Below the pieces are notes generated by a model. That model was not told the DNA's origin. It saw nothing but the letters and a program-made list of their open reading frames with translations, and made no database searches. Positions 1 to 6,978 of a stretch of 38,328 bases of DNA are shown here, piece by piece. The DNA lies in assembly GCA_031291275.1 (NCBI GenBank), contig JARLJJ010000143.1:1-38328 (forward strand). The letters are read 5' to 3'. The first letter of the stretch is position 1, and each line of letters starts with the position of its first letter. Both the position numbers and the translations under genes were made by a program. The DNA comes from Formivibrio sp. GTDB taxonomy: Bacteria; Pseudomonadota; Gammaproteobacteria; Burkholderiales; Chitinibacteraceae.

Positions 1-10
1 AAAGCCCATC

Positions 11-39
11 CGGTCAGTTCTAAATGTTGCTGCTAATAT
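11..39 (+). promoter_or_regulatory. candidate promoter of tRNA-His
   Basis: A good -10 hexamer, TAATAT, lies at 34-39, and 17 bases upstream is a weak -35, CGGTCA, at 11-16. Initiation near 46 would fit the tRNA start at 62. An inverted repeat, TGTTGC (25-30) and GCAACA (44-49), surrounds the -10. The -35 matches consensus poorly, so this is tentative. Confidence 0.3.
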
Positions 40-61
40 TGCTGCAACAAGCTGTTTCAGT

Positions 62-138
62 GGTGGATGTAGCTCAGTTGGTAGAGTCCAGGATTGTGAT
101 TCCTGTTGTCGTGGGTTCGAGCCCCATCATCCACCCCA
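62..138 (+). tRNA. tRNA-His (anticodon GTG)
   Basis: A full cloverleaf can be drawn. The acceptor stem pairs 63-69 with 128-134, and the extra G-1 at 62 faces C135, the hallmark of histidine tRNA. The anticodon stem CAGGA/TCCTG encloses loop TTGTGAT with anticodon GTG. The T-arm contains GGTTCGAGCCCC and the 3' CCA is encoded at 136-138. Its 3' end serves as the integration site of the element that follows; the gene stays intact because the element supplies an identical 3' end. Confidence 0.97.
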
Positions 139-141
139 GTA
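119..141 (+). repeat. attL: 23-bp core repeat at the tRNA-His 3' end
   Basis: The 23 bases from the T-arm through the CCA end plus GTA are repeated exactly at 8954-8976 in the same orientation. The location in a tRNA 3' end with an integrase gene 93 bases away is the classic attachment-site layout. The crossover must lie within this identity block. Confidence 0.92.
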
Positions 142-146
142 CCTTG

Positions 147-174
147 AAAAGCCCATGAATCTCATGGGCTTTTT
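147..174 (+). terminator. intrinsic terminator after tRNA-His, inside the element
   Basis: A 12-bp stem (147-158 with 162-173) with a 3-nt loop ends in a run of T. It stops tRNA transcription before the integrase and would keep the inserted tRNA copy insulated. Confidence 0.85.
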
Positions 175-233
175 CATTTTCCGCGCCTGAACCAGCGTTT
201 TGCTACACAACGCTGCCACACAAAGACGCGGAA

Positions 234-1994
234 ATGGCCCGGAATTCCCTTCCCTTTTTGCTCAGACGCGGTGACACTTTCGCCTTTCGTCTGAGAGTCC
301 CTCAGCACCTCCGCCCTGTTCTTGGCTGCCGTGAAATCGTCCGCAGCCTCAAGACGCAGAACAAGCAAGAAGCCGCGCCGCTGGCGCTGGTCTGGGCCGG
401 CAAGGTGAAAACCATTTTTGCAGCTTGTGAATCCATGACCCGCCCAATTACCGCCGCAGCACTAAAACGCCTACTTACCTACGATGATCCAGCCAAAGCC
501 GTAACCGAACTGCTGCCACTACTGGAGCGTTCCGAGTCCGATGACATTGATCTGGCGGAAACCGGCTTGGATGAATCCGATCGCGCTGACTTTCAAAACC
601 TGCTGAATGGCGTCACCGTCAGCGAATTGAATCAGCTTGTCGACCATGCCGACCGCATCGCCCCCCCTGCACCACTTGCACCACTTGCACCGCACCGTCC
701 CATATCCGGAAATACCATCGAAGAACTTTCCAGAAACGCCAAAGCTCACTACAAGGAAAAGCGCGAGAAGGAGCTACAGCGTAAAAAAGACGAGACGGAT
801 GAGGCCAAGCAAGAAAAACAGAAACGAATAATTGCCGCTATTGATAGGATTCGCTCACGGTTTGCAGTGCAAAACGCAGAAATAGCCACGCTGCGAGAGA
901 CTAACGACGTATTGGCGAAAGCTGTCTCGTCGCCGTCCATGCCCCCCAAACCCAAAAAAACAGTTTCGCTGACGTGGGAGGATTTGATCCAAAAATGGAT
1001 AGTGGCACGCAAACCGGCAGAAACATCAATCAGCGGATACCGCAGCTCGGTAAACGCATTCACCACCCTGTTTCCCGATCTAAAAATCGAAGACCTTCAG
1101 CCGCACCATTTTGAAGAATATCGAGCTAAACGGGCTGAGGGATTTAGCAAACTCAAATCGGTTCTCGGCACCACCATTCAAAAAGATGAAAGCTTTTTTA
1201 CAACCCTGCTGGGTTATGCGGTCAAGGCAAAATGTATCGACAAGATACCACTGTCAGAATTGGACCCCATCAAGCTGGAACAGGGAGACGAAAAGGAGGT
1301 TCGCCCCTATACTGACAGCGAAATACAGATTGTATTCAATAGCCCAATCTATACCGCCGACCACACACCAATCAGCAGTGTACAAGAGGGGCGCGGCCAC
1401 TTTTGGCTCCCAATACTAATGGCCTATACCGGCGCAAGAATTGAAGAATTGTGCCAGCTAATAGCCGCACAGGTAGATGAACACGAAGGCACCCATTGCC
1501 TCTTGATCTACCCATCGCGAACACGCATCAAAAACAACCATTCCAGACGGTTTGTGCCACTTCACGACGAACTATTGAAGCTTGGTTTTGCCGACCACGT
1601 TGCACGACTGCGCAAAGAGCACGGCTCGCAGGCTCCACTTTTCCCCGGCCTCAAGATCAAACCATCTACCGGGAAAGTTGCTGACGCATTCTCGAAATGG
1701 TTTGACCGTCATGTTGTTAAACTGGGAATTCAAAAGAAGGTCATGACCAAGCTGCAAACAGAAGAACACCTCCACGCTTGTCACAGCCTCAGAACCACGT
1801 TCATTAACAACATGCGCTCAGCAGAGGGGAACTACCGGAAAGACCTTGAACGGCTTATTGTCGGCCATGAAGGTGAAGACGTTCACGACCAGAATTATGA
1901 TGGCGCAGCAATGGCCGCATTGAAGAGATTGATTGACACTGTCCAGTATCCGGGGGTGAATTTGAGTCGCCACTACAACAGACGTGAACTCTGA
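234..1994 (+). CDS. tyrosine site-specific recombinase (integrase)
   Basis: This 586-aa protein should catalyse integration and excision at the tRNA-His att site. The first 65 residues resemble the DUF6538-type N-terminal domain seen in many genomic-island integrases. A charged, coiled-coil-like stretch follows at about 165-225, then a SAM-like core-binding domain at about 245-335. The C-terminal catalytic domain shows R402 (GARIEEL), K433, H517 and R520 (HSLR), H545 (VGHEG) and the nucleophile Y555 (QNYDG), so it looks active. The gene points away from attL and ends at a hairpin at 2098-2122. A small repeat at 673-690 encodes an Ala-Pro-Leu run in the linker. The start ATG is the first in the frame and leaves little room after the tRNA terminator. 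Confidence 0.93.
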   Translation: MARNSLPFLLRRGDTFAFRLRVPQHLRPVLGCREIVRSLKTQNKQEAAPLALVWAGKVKTIFAACESMTRPITAAALKRLLTYDDPAKAVTELLPLLERSESDDIDLAETGLDESDRADFQNLLNGVTVSELNQLVDHADRIAPPAPLAPLAPHRPISGNTIEELSRNAKAHYKEKREKELQRKKDETDEAKQEKQKRIIAAIDRIRSRFAVQNAEIATLRETNDVLAKAVSSPSMPPKPKKTVSLTWEDLIQKWIVARKPAETSISGYRSSVNAFTTLFPDLKIEDLQPHHFEEYRAKRAEGFSKLKSVLGTTIQKDESFFTTLLGYAVKAKCIDKIPLSELDPIKLEQGDEKEVRPYTDSEIQIVFNSPIYTADHTPISSVQEGRGHFWLPILMAYTGARIEELCQLIAAQVDEHEGTHCLLIYPSRTRIKNNHSRRFVPLHDELLKLGFADHVARLRKEHGSQAPLFPGLKIKPSTGKVADAFSKWFDRHVVKLGIQKKVMTKLQTEEHLHACHSLRTTFINNMRSAEGNYRKDLERLIVGHEGEDVHDQNYDGAAMAALKRLIDTVQYPGVNLSRHYNRREL

Positions 1995-2097
1995 AGCTTG
2001 AGCAGGACGGGGAGAGAGTCACTTCACACCATGCCAGCGTCATACAGAAACAGCCCTTCCTGCGCTCGTTGGCATTTTAGTCAGCCAAGCAGCACAA

Positions 2098-2122
2098 AGC
2101 CCCAGCAGGAGCTGCTGGGGCT
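2098..2122 (+). terminator. hairpin terminator between convergent integrase and lipoprotein genes
   Basis: A perfect 11-bp GC-rich stem (2098-2108 with 2112-2122) has a GAG loop. The following GTTTCTGT is only moderately T-rich, so termination may be partial. It sits about 100 bases after the integrase stop and may serve both strands. Confidence 0.65.
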
Positions 2123-2204
2123 GTTTCTGTCATCCGTGTTGCTCCATATTGACTTCCGATGTATCAATTCAATCATTCAGAGCGGCGTTAGGCGAATGAT
2201 GCGT

Positions 2205-2663
2205 TCATTTTTTCACAGGGAAAAGGCGCGGCGGACTTCCTGAACCAAGACTAATCCTGAATAAATTTGGCCGGATTTCGCTAAGTACATAATGCTCCTC
2301 AACCGGATTGTAGCCCCAAGTTCCGGGTTTTGGACCGGAACACAAACCTTGTCCGAGAGGATCGTACACGGCGCTTAGCCGCGGCTTGTTGGTGGGGATG
2401 TAGAAATCCGCCGTCTCTTTTGGATTAAATCGACCTGCGAGAACTCCTTCAATTTCAACCCCGAGATAACACCCACTCATTAAAATACCTTTGTCGCGAG
2501 TGATGGTTATTTTTATATCGTGTTCACCTTGATCCTGAAAAGCTAGCAAACGCTCCGGTGGAACATCTATTGCGTTAGATACAGACACCGGACTAGTAGT
2601 GCAGCCAGAAGAAATGATTGCGCTCACGCATATGGTTGAAACTAGCAGCAAGCCTCTGTTCAT
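2205..2663 (-). CDS. putative outer-membrane lipoprotein
   Basis: The 152-aa product begins with a type II signal peptide: Met-Asn-Arg, a hydrophobic stretch, then a lipobox ending SSGC with Cys at about residue 22. The frame is open further upstream, but the start at 2663 is preceded by AAGGGAAG at good spacing and gives the signal peptide, so it is preferred. The mature part has no family I recognise. It contains two further Cys residues (SGCYLG and GLCSG) that could form a disulfide. It is the last gene of the leftward group behind the serine recombinase. A surface-exclusion or entry-modifying role is possible but is only a guess. Confidence 0.7.
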   Translation of the reverse strand: MNRGLLLVSTICVSAIISSGCTTSPVSVSNAIDVPPERLLAFQDQGEHDIKITITRDKGILMSGCYLGVEIEGVLAGRFNPKETADFYIPTNKPRLSAVYDPLGQGLCSGPKPGTWGYNPVEEHYVLSEIRPNLFRISLGSGSPPRLFPVKK

Positions 2664-2758
2664 TATCTTCCCTTTTGCAAAAAAATAGCCGTGCGCAGGC
2701 GGCTCGTGGGTGCTGCAAAACCTATTGACGAATTCTGACAGAAAGGCGCTTACGTGCT

Positions 2759-2980
2759 TCACTTCAGTATGTCGAAACGGTTGATCCAATCGGGGCGTAG
2801 AGTCACGCGGCATTCCCGCCATTTCCGCACCTGATACAGCACAATCGGATCGCCATCGGGTACAGAGTAGTCGATCACCTCACCAGTGCGATAACCAACG
2901 ATTGCGCGTATGGAGCTATAGAAAGCTGTCAAGTGACTGATTTTGGCTCGAACTTTGGTGCCAATGGGTAAAACTATCAT
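2759..2980 (-). CDS. small hypothetical protein (73 aa)
   Basis: I do not recognise this protein. It starts MIVLPIGTKVRAK and reads like a small beta-rich domain (alternating hydrophobic residues, IGTKV, RTGEVIDY, PIVLYQV), a pattern common in small SH3-like or KOW-like modules. The ribosome binding site is weak (GGTG eight bases upstream). It lies between the serine recombinase and the lipoprotein on the same strand, so it is probably cotranscribed with them. Confidence 0.5.
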   Translation of the reverse strand: MIVLPIGTKVRAKISHLTAFYSSIRAIVGYRTGEVIDYSVPDGDPIVLYQVRKWRECRVTLRPDWINRFDILK

Positions 2981-3020
2981 GATTTATTCACCAATAGAAA
3001 AGATGTATCCGCCGCGCCCA

Positions 3021-3128
3021 TTAGCACAAGTTGAGATCAATTCTGCGTAGTACGCGTTGAACCTGTGCGAGCGACCATTCTCCTCCCCTTACCGTTTTGA
3101 TTCCAGCCCGGTTCAGTTCGGCTACCAT
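3021..3128 (-). CDS. 35-codon ORF resembling a recombinase C-terminal piece
   Basis: This ORF overlaps the last codons of the serine recombinase by 7 bases in another frame and reads MVAELNRAGIKTVRGGEW..., ending VQRVLRRIDLNLC. The AGIKT-x-RGG-x-W pattern followed by a V-x-x-V-L helix is typical of the DNA-binding tail of large serine recombinases. The frame extends upstream inside the recombinase gene without a stop for at least a few codons (LLLDWHG). It may be a conserved short downstream gene, a remnant of another recombinase, or an alternative tail reached by frameshifting. No dedicated ribosome binding site is obvious. Confidence 0.3.
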   Translation of the reverse strand: MVAELNRAGIKTVRGGEWSLAQVQRVLRRIDLNLC

Positions 3129-3712
3129 TCCATGCCAGTCGAGCAGTAACGCTTCACAGAGGAGGTGGACAGCCCAAACTCTTTGGCCGTCTCTACGATG
3201 CTTTTCTTGTTCTCAGCACGCCACTTCCTGACCGTCTCCGCATCTTTTGCAAATGGACGGCCCAAGCTGAGTTTGCCCCGGTGGGTTTTTCCTGTTTTGG
3301 CAAGCGCAGCCCTTGCAGCTTCCCGGCCACCCTCGCAGCGCTCCTTGATCCGTTGGCGCTCCATATCAGCGACTTGAGCGAGCACAGCAAGGATTAACTC
3401 ACCAACACCCCTTCCAATCGAACCAAGTCCGCGTACGTCCACAGTGACGCCCTTGTTCAGCAAAGCGCGAACGGTGCTCTGTACGTCCAGCGCATCACGG
3501 CCAAGCCTGTCCACCGCGTAGACGCAGACGGTATCGCCTTCGCGCACGAATTTAAGAAGATCAGCGAAACCGGGGCGTTCAGCAGCAAGAACCGCGCCGC
3601 TGACCCCTTCGTCAGAAAACTCTTTATCGAACTGGCCGCCAAGTGCGTGCCGTTGAGCCTCGATAGATTGATCACTTGTGCTGACGCGGAAATATGCGAT
3701 ACGTGCAGACAT
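3122..3712 (-). CDS. serine recombinase, resolvase/invertase family
   Basis: The 196-aa protein has the usual length and layout of Tn3-type resolvases and Pin/Hin invertases. The catalytic domain begins ARIAYFRVST with nucleophile S11. It is followed by the VYAVDRLGRD segment, the long E-helix (LAVLAQVADMERQRIKERCEGG) and a C-terminal helix-turn-helix (ETAKEFGLSTSSVKRY). Start ATG 3712 is preceded by CAGGAG. Its upstream region holds an array of near-identical 14-bp motifs in both orientations, a plausible recombination or operator site. Within this element it could resolve multimers or invert a segment, separately from the tyrosine integrase that handles integration. Confidence 0.92.
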   Translation of the reverse strand: MSARIAYFRVSTSDQSIEAQRHALGGQFDKEFSDEGVSGAVLAAERPGFADLLKFVREGDTVCVYAVDRLGRDALDVQSTVRALLNKGVTVDVRGLGSIGRGVGELILAVLAQVADMERQRIKERCEGGREAARAALAKTGKTHRGKLSLGRPFAKDAETVRKWRAENKKSIVETAKEFGLSTSSVKRYCSTGMEW

Positions 3713-3728
3713 GGTTTTCTCCTGACTG

Positions 3729-3831
3729 GCTCAGAAGATACCTGCGCATTCTGAGCTTGGTTCAAAAATGAATTTTGTACCTTATGAGCCAGCCATCAAG
3801 CCCAAATCCGTCACGGCTCACAAGGTACAAC
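3729..3831. promoter_or_regulatory. motif array: candidate res site/operator of the serine recombinase
   Basis: Three copies of a 14-bp motif, consensus GGCTCANAAGRTAC, lie between the divergent recombinase gene and the next rightward gene: forward at 3729-3742, reverse at 3778-3791, forward at 3816-3829. The last two form a 16-bp inverted repeat (15/16 match, 24-bp spacer). A separate perfect 8-bp inverted repeat (3730-3737 and 3750-3757) overlaps the first copy. Resolvases bind paired inverted motifs just upstream of their own gene, so this is the obvious candidate. Confidence 0.6.
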
Positions 3832-3930
3832 TTATGCACCACAAGCATAGCATATAAAATCAATTACTACTCTTGTATGAGTATTAGGTGAGTGGTAGGA
3901 TGGACTCACAATTAGACTTGGAGATACACC

Positions 3931-4434
3931 TTGAGTAACGATTTTCTGAACACCAACGCGGCCAGCGATGAACTGCACAGACTGCTTCCCGAGAAGACCA
4001 CGAAGCAGTGGTATGCCTGGTTGCAAAACAATCGGAATGTAGCGCGGAAGGCTGTATACCGGATTCCGTTTGAGCGACTCGGCGTTATGGCTCTGTACCG
4101 ACAGGAAGACTTGGTGAAGTTTGTGGAGTGGGAAAAATCCCGCCGAATCGGGGAAATGAAGCTAGACAGCCGCACGGTAGAAATCATGCAAGCGTTCGGT
4201 ATCGGTGATCCGAGCGTGACCGGCACCACTGGCCGCAAACTGGAACTCGTTTCAGTGACTGGGCAGCACGATGAGACGCGGAATGTTGCATTTGTTCAGC
4301 TTGCGCTTGGCAACCCGTTGCGGATTTACCGGCTAGAACTGGATGAGGTGACGGAGATTACCTTTCAACTGGTAAATGCCTACAAAGACGCCGCCAACAT
4401 TCAGCGGATCATTGACGAAGGGGCAAAAAAATGA
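3931..4434 (+). CDS. hypothetical protein (167 aa), TTG start, possible DNA-binding
   Basis: Not recognised as a named family. The N-terminal half (KTTKQWYAWLQNNRNVARK..., then PFERLG and ALYRQEDLVKFVEWEKS) has the look of the winged-helix/MerR-like fold used by AlpA- and Xis-type excisionases. The C-terminal half is probably beta-rich. The TTG start has GGAGAT five bases upstream. The stop overlaps the next gene's start (ATGA), so the two are translationally coupled, and the next protein appears to be a diverged paralogue. First gene of the rightward group leading to the Rep-like gene. A regulator or excision-accessory role is inferred only from fold impression and position. A 6-bp inverted repeat (3888-3893 and 3904-3909) precedes it. 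Confidence 0.7.
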   Translation: MSNDFLNTNAASDELHRLLPEKTTKQWYAWLQNNRNVARKAVYRIPFERLGVMALYRQEDLVKFVEWEKSRRIGEMKLDSRTVEIMQAFGIGDPSVTGTTGRKLELVSVTGQHDETRNVAFVQLALGNPLRIYRLELDEVTEITFQLVNAYKDAANIQRIIDEGAKK

Positions 4435-4823
4435 CTGAGCATGAATTTATCGAAATCATCGAACCATCCGAGCGAGGGCATTTTGAGGTTGTAAGGCCGC
4501 AGGCCGTTGTGTGCCTGCTGTTCAATGCCTTTGGTGCTGTTCGCGAGTGGAGCGATTTTCTGAGCGATTGCCGGCGCCGCAAAGGGAACACCAACTTTTT
4601 TGGCCTGCAATTATTGCCCTGTGGCCGTGAGAGCGAAACCCGCCCCCTGTACCGGCTCCAAGATGTTCAGGATTTCATCGCCCAAAGCAAGTTGGCAGGT
4701 GCCGCAGAACCGACATACATGGTCATGTTCGTAGACCCGTATACTCGGGCGCTAATCCGGGAACCAGTCGGGGCATCCAGCCTGCTGCCAAAGCTTTTGA
4801 CGACCGTTAAACCCCTGCACTAA
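4431..4823 (+). CDS. hypothetical protein (130 aa), paralogue-like to the preceding gene
   Basis: Not a named family. It shares a spaced pattern with the upstream protein: W-x-x-F/W-L near the N-terminus, Arg-rich loop, then LYR-x-x-D-V/L-x-x-F-I/V (EWSDFLSDCRRRKG, PLYRLQDVQDFIAQSK here). A C-terminal hydrophobic strand region follows (YMVMFVDPYTRALI). Start overlaps the previous stop as ATGA. Probably a small DNA-binding or regulatory partner of its neighbour, in the same operon upstream of the Rep-like gene. Confidence 0.65.
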   Translation: MTEHEFIEIIEPSERGHFEVVRPQAVVCLLFNAFGAVREWSDFLSDCRRRKGNTNFFGLQLLPCGRESETRPLYRLQDVQDFIAQSKLAGAAEPTYMVMFVDPYTRALIREPVGASSLLPKLLTTVKPLH

Positions 4824-4863
4824 AAGCGGGTATAGGTGTCACAAAAGCATCGCCCAAATGTCA

Positions 4864-4920
4864 GGCTTTTTGACGAAAAAAAGCCAACACCATCCGATGC
4901 GCCACCGGAACTTGTGGCGC
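4864..4920 (+). repeat. two adjacent hairpins upstream of the 59-aa gene
   Basis: Stem 1 pairs GGCTTTTT (4864-4871) with AAAAAGCC (4878-4885). Stem 2 pairs GCGCCAC (4899-4905) with GTGGCGC (4914-4920) around an 8-nt loop. Stem 1 is not followed by T on the plus strand. Together with the hairpin at 5130-5160 they form a cluster just before a Rep-like gene, which suits a replication origin or RNA-level control. Confidence 0.45.
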
Positions 4921-4942
4921 AAATTATCTGAAGGAAATACCC

Positions 4943-5122
4943 ATGATATTGAAGAAAAAAATTGATTCGTGCGAGCTTGCCGACATTCTCGAATCCGCAA
5001 AAATCAGATCGACCCATGATATTGGCCGGGCCATTTTGCATGTAGTGACCGAGTATGACGGCGGAATCGTGTTGCTGGCTGATTCGTGCGATGGGCATGC
5101 CTACCTGTTTAAATTGGCGTAA
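4943..5122 (+). CDS. small hypothetical protein (59 aa)
   Basis: A short ORF starting MILKKKIDSCELADILESAK and ending HAYLFKLA. AAGGAAAT precedes the ATG at good spacing, which supports translation. It reads as an N-terminal helix followed by beta strands (GGIVLLADSCDGHAYLF). Not recognised. It sits between two hairpin groups and 121 bases before the Rep-like gene, which recalls small copy-control or accessory proteins near plasmid and phage replication genes, but the role is unknown. Confidence 0.55.
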   Translation: MILKKKIDSCELADILESAKIRSTHDIGRAILHVVTEYDGGIVLLADSCDGHAYLFKLA

Positions 5123-5129
5123 CTGAGGC

Positions 5130-5160
5130 CGCACTGGCAAGCAACTCGTTTGCCAGTGCG
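5130..5160 (+). repeat. 11-bp stem hairpin before the Rep-like gene
   Basis: Arms 5130-5140 and 5150-5160 pair perfectly around a 9-nt loop (GCAACTCGT). No T-run follows on the plus strand, so it is a poor terminator there. Position 84 bases before a Rep-like gene makes it a candidate origin hairpin (nick site or single-strand origin). Confidence 0.5.
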
Positions 5161-5243
5161 ACTTCTGATCAAAGTAAGTCACCACTGACTAAATGGCAGG
5201 CAAAAAACATAAACACCGGCACAACGGCCGGCGATAAGCACGC

Positions 5244-6701
5244 ATGGATTACAGCAAATACAAATTCGCAGCCGTAGTGGATTGGGTGGAAATCGAGATA
5301 CAGACCACTCGACCAGTCGCACATGGCGACTTGCTCGACATTGCACGACGATTCAATGCAACGTGGGCAGGTCGTAAACACGATATGGGCAACGATCTGG
5401 CGACACACTGGCACATTCGCATTCAAGACCCGATCTCATGGGAATGGATTGATGCGCTGGCGCAGGCATTGGCGCGGGAACCAACAATCGGACTGATGCC
5501 ATTCAGTAATGACCCGGCCGACCTATGGCGTGTACCGCTTCTTGAAATAGCTTTCGATGCCCGTCTGAAAAAACAAGCGACGATTACGGCCGTCGAAGCG
5601 AGGCAACAGCTTGCTGAATTCGCTGCACACTTGGTTTACGGCTGGTCTGTTGAGGAACTTACGAATTGGCGTCTCGTCGGGACGGTCGGGGGTATCGTCA
5701 AACCACGCCCGTATGTTGACAACCATGACCTCCAGGGCCTCTTCGAGGAAGGCTTTACGCTGTATATCGGCAACAAAACAGACCTCAATACACCAAAAGC
5801 TTACGTCAAAACCTGTACACAGCTTAAAGATCGCCGTATACCGATCAAACAAAAACAATGGTCATGCCGACTTGAGCGTAGCAACATCGCCATCGTCCTT
5901 GACCTGACACGAGAGCAAATCCAACAATTCCCGTTCGAGACGTTGACTGATTTTTGGCACTTTCGCACTCAGAAACCTAACGCCTCCAAACTCTTCACTT
6001 TGACCGCCAAGCACCGCCGCAATATTGGAAGCAGGACACCCCGTGCATTTATGATTGCTGGCAGAAAACGCACCCGGCAGGCTGATCCGAACACGCTCGC
6101 GAATGCCGCAATGAATGGGAAAGTGCGCGATGCTCTACGCGCTCTGACAAGGGATATGCAGCGGGTAGCCGATCCTGCCTTGACCGTTTTTTTGGGAAAA
6201 AATAGCTCAAAGTGCCGCATGAGCACTGGGGACTCTCTAATAACTACAGAAGGGGAAGGAGCGCAGCGACTGACCATTTCCCCATCAGTAGCTGTGGAGC
6301 AACGCGACACAATCCAGACAGAGATCAACATTGAGATCGGCAGAAGTAGCGTCATCATGGGCAACGAGTTCGCTTCGCTTACTCTTACCCATGATGACCA
6401 GCAAGAAGAGATCGATCTCAGTTCCCTATTGGAACCAATGGAAGACAAGAATCGAGCAGAGCACTCGCTACGCTCGTACTCCGCCACTGAAAATCCACAA
6501 GAAGAAATAAACCTTGAATCTATCCTTGACCCAATGACGGACACCGGCCATGCAGAGCACTCGCTTCGCTCCCGCACGGCCCCTGTTGATACATCCTCGA
6601 ACACGTCAATGAAAGACCCGTCACAAGGGGAGTTCGCTTCGCTCACTGCCACCGACCATGTACGGCAAAAACAGACTTTACCGCCCGGACAAGGTGGGTA
6701 G
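5244..6701 (+). CDS. putative replication initiator (Rep_trans/RstA-like), 485 aa
   Basis: Tentative. The N-terminal half has features I associate with rolling-circle replication initiators of the Rep_trans/phage replication-factor type: an early VVDWVEIEI strand (11-19), later YIGNKT (174-179), AYVKT with Y187 as a possible nucleophile, and RLE (209-211). A basic stretch follows (RKRTRQAD, about 274-281). The C-terminal third is low-complexity and acidic, with two 32-residue-period repeats (QEEI-L--L--PM ... AEHSLRS) at about 387-411 and 419-443 and two EFASLT copies. Three hairpins lie upstream. No clear ribosome binding site precedes the ATG. It could instead be another type of DNA-binding protein. 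Confidence 0.55.
   Translation: MDYSKYKFAAVVDWVEIEIQTTRPVAHGDLLDIARRFNATWAGRKHDMGNDLATHWHIRIQDPISWEWIDALAQALAREPTIGLMPFSNDPADLWRVPLLEIAFDARLKKQATITAVEARQQLAEFAAHLVYGWSVEELTNWRLVGTVGGIVKPRPYVDNHDLQGLFEEGFTLYIGNKTDLNTPKAYVKTCTQLKDRRIPIKQKQWSCRLERSNIAIVLDLTREQIQQFPFETLTDFWHFRTQKPNASKLFTLTAKHRRNIGSRTPRAFMIAGRKRTRQADPNTLANAAMNGKVRDALRALTRDMQRVADPALTVFLGKNSSKCRMSTGDSLITTEGEGAQRLTISPSVAVEQRDTIQTEINIEIGRSSVIMGNEFASLTLTHDDQQEEIDLSSLLEPMEDKNRAEHSLRSYSATENPQEEINLESILDPMTDTGHAEHSLRSRTAPVDTSSNTSMKDPSQGEFASLTATDHVRQKQTLPPGQGG
6366..6647 (+). repeat. nested repeats in the 3' end of the Rep-like gene
   Basis: A 20-bp block at 6456-6475 recurs at 6552-6571 with one mismatch, exactly 96 bp apart, within a longer diverged 96-bp duplication. 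An 18-bp block at 6366-6383 recurs at 6630-6647 with one mismatch. All four carry a CTCGCTTCGCTC-like core. They keep the reading frame open. Confidence 0.75.
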
Positions 6702-6978
6702 CCTTAGAACGAAACGTAAGGTTTGAAGCTCGTGGTTGTCTCGTGCGAGCCCGGTTTTTGGTGGAACCTTATACCCCCGGACAACCTCCGACCTTACCTC
6801 ATCAAGCAATCCAGCAATGCTCCACTAACCTGAAATGCGATAGTAAACTCGGCATCTGCATATGTGCTGCCATAAAGCGTGGGTGATATATACTCGCGCA
6901 GCCCTCGCTGCGTTGAGTGCCACCGGCGACGATAATGAAGCGGCAAGAGTAGATGCGACACGAATAAGAGGAAAAACA
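6702..6978 (+). other. non-coding stretch before the R-M operon
   Basis: No supported gene. A CCTTA/TAAGG hairpin, then a GCTCG/CGAGC hairpin followed by GGTTTTT around 6728-6768, could weakly terminate the rep transcript. The methyltransferase frame stays open from ATG 6862, but that start has no ribosome binding site, so I treat 6862-6978 as untranslated leader. It should contain the R-M promoter; I cannot place it confidently. Confidence 0.35.

Noticed and set aside
673..690. Two 9-bp tandem units (CACTTGCAC) in the integrase gene
   Set aside because: Simple codon repeat giving an Ala-Pro-Leu linker; no sign of a functional DNA site.
2187..2193. GTTAGGC, the shape of an integron attC R' core, with a nearby small inverted repeat (2172-2178 and 2194-2200)
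   Set aside because: No matching RYYYAAC partner lies within attC distance and no integron integrase is present; a 7-base match alone is expected by chance.
5193..5237. 14-codon, very basic ORF (MAGKKHKHRHNGRR) just before the Rep-like gene
   Set aside because: No ribosome binding site and too short to separate from chance; noted only as a possible leader.
5969..6652. 227-aa minus-strand open frame inside the Rep-like gene
   Set aside because: Ser/Arg-rich shadow of the repeat region, no start context or family features.
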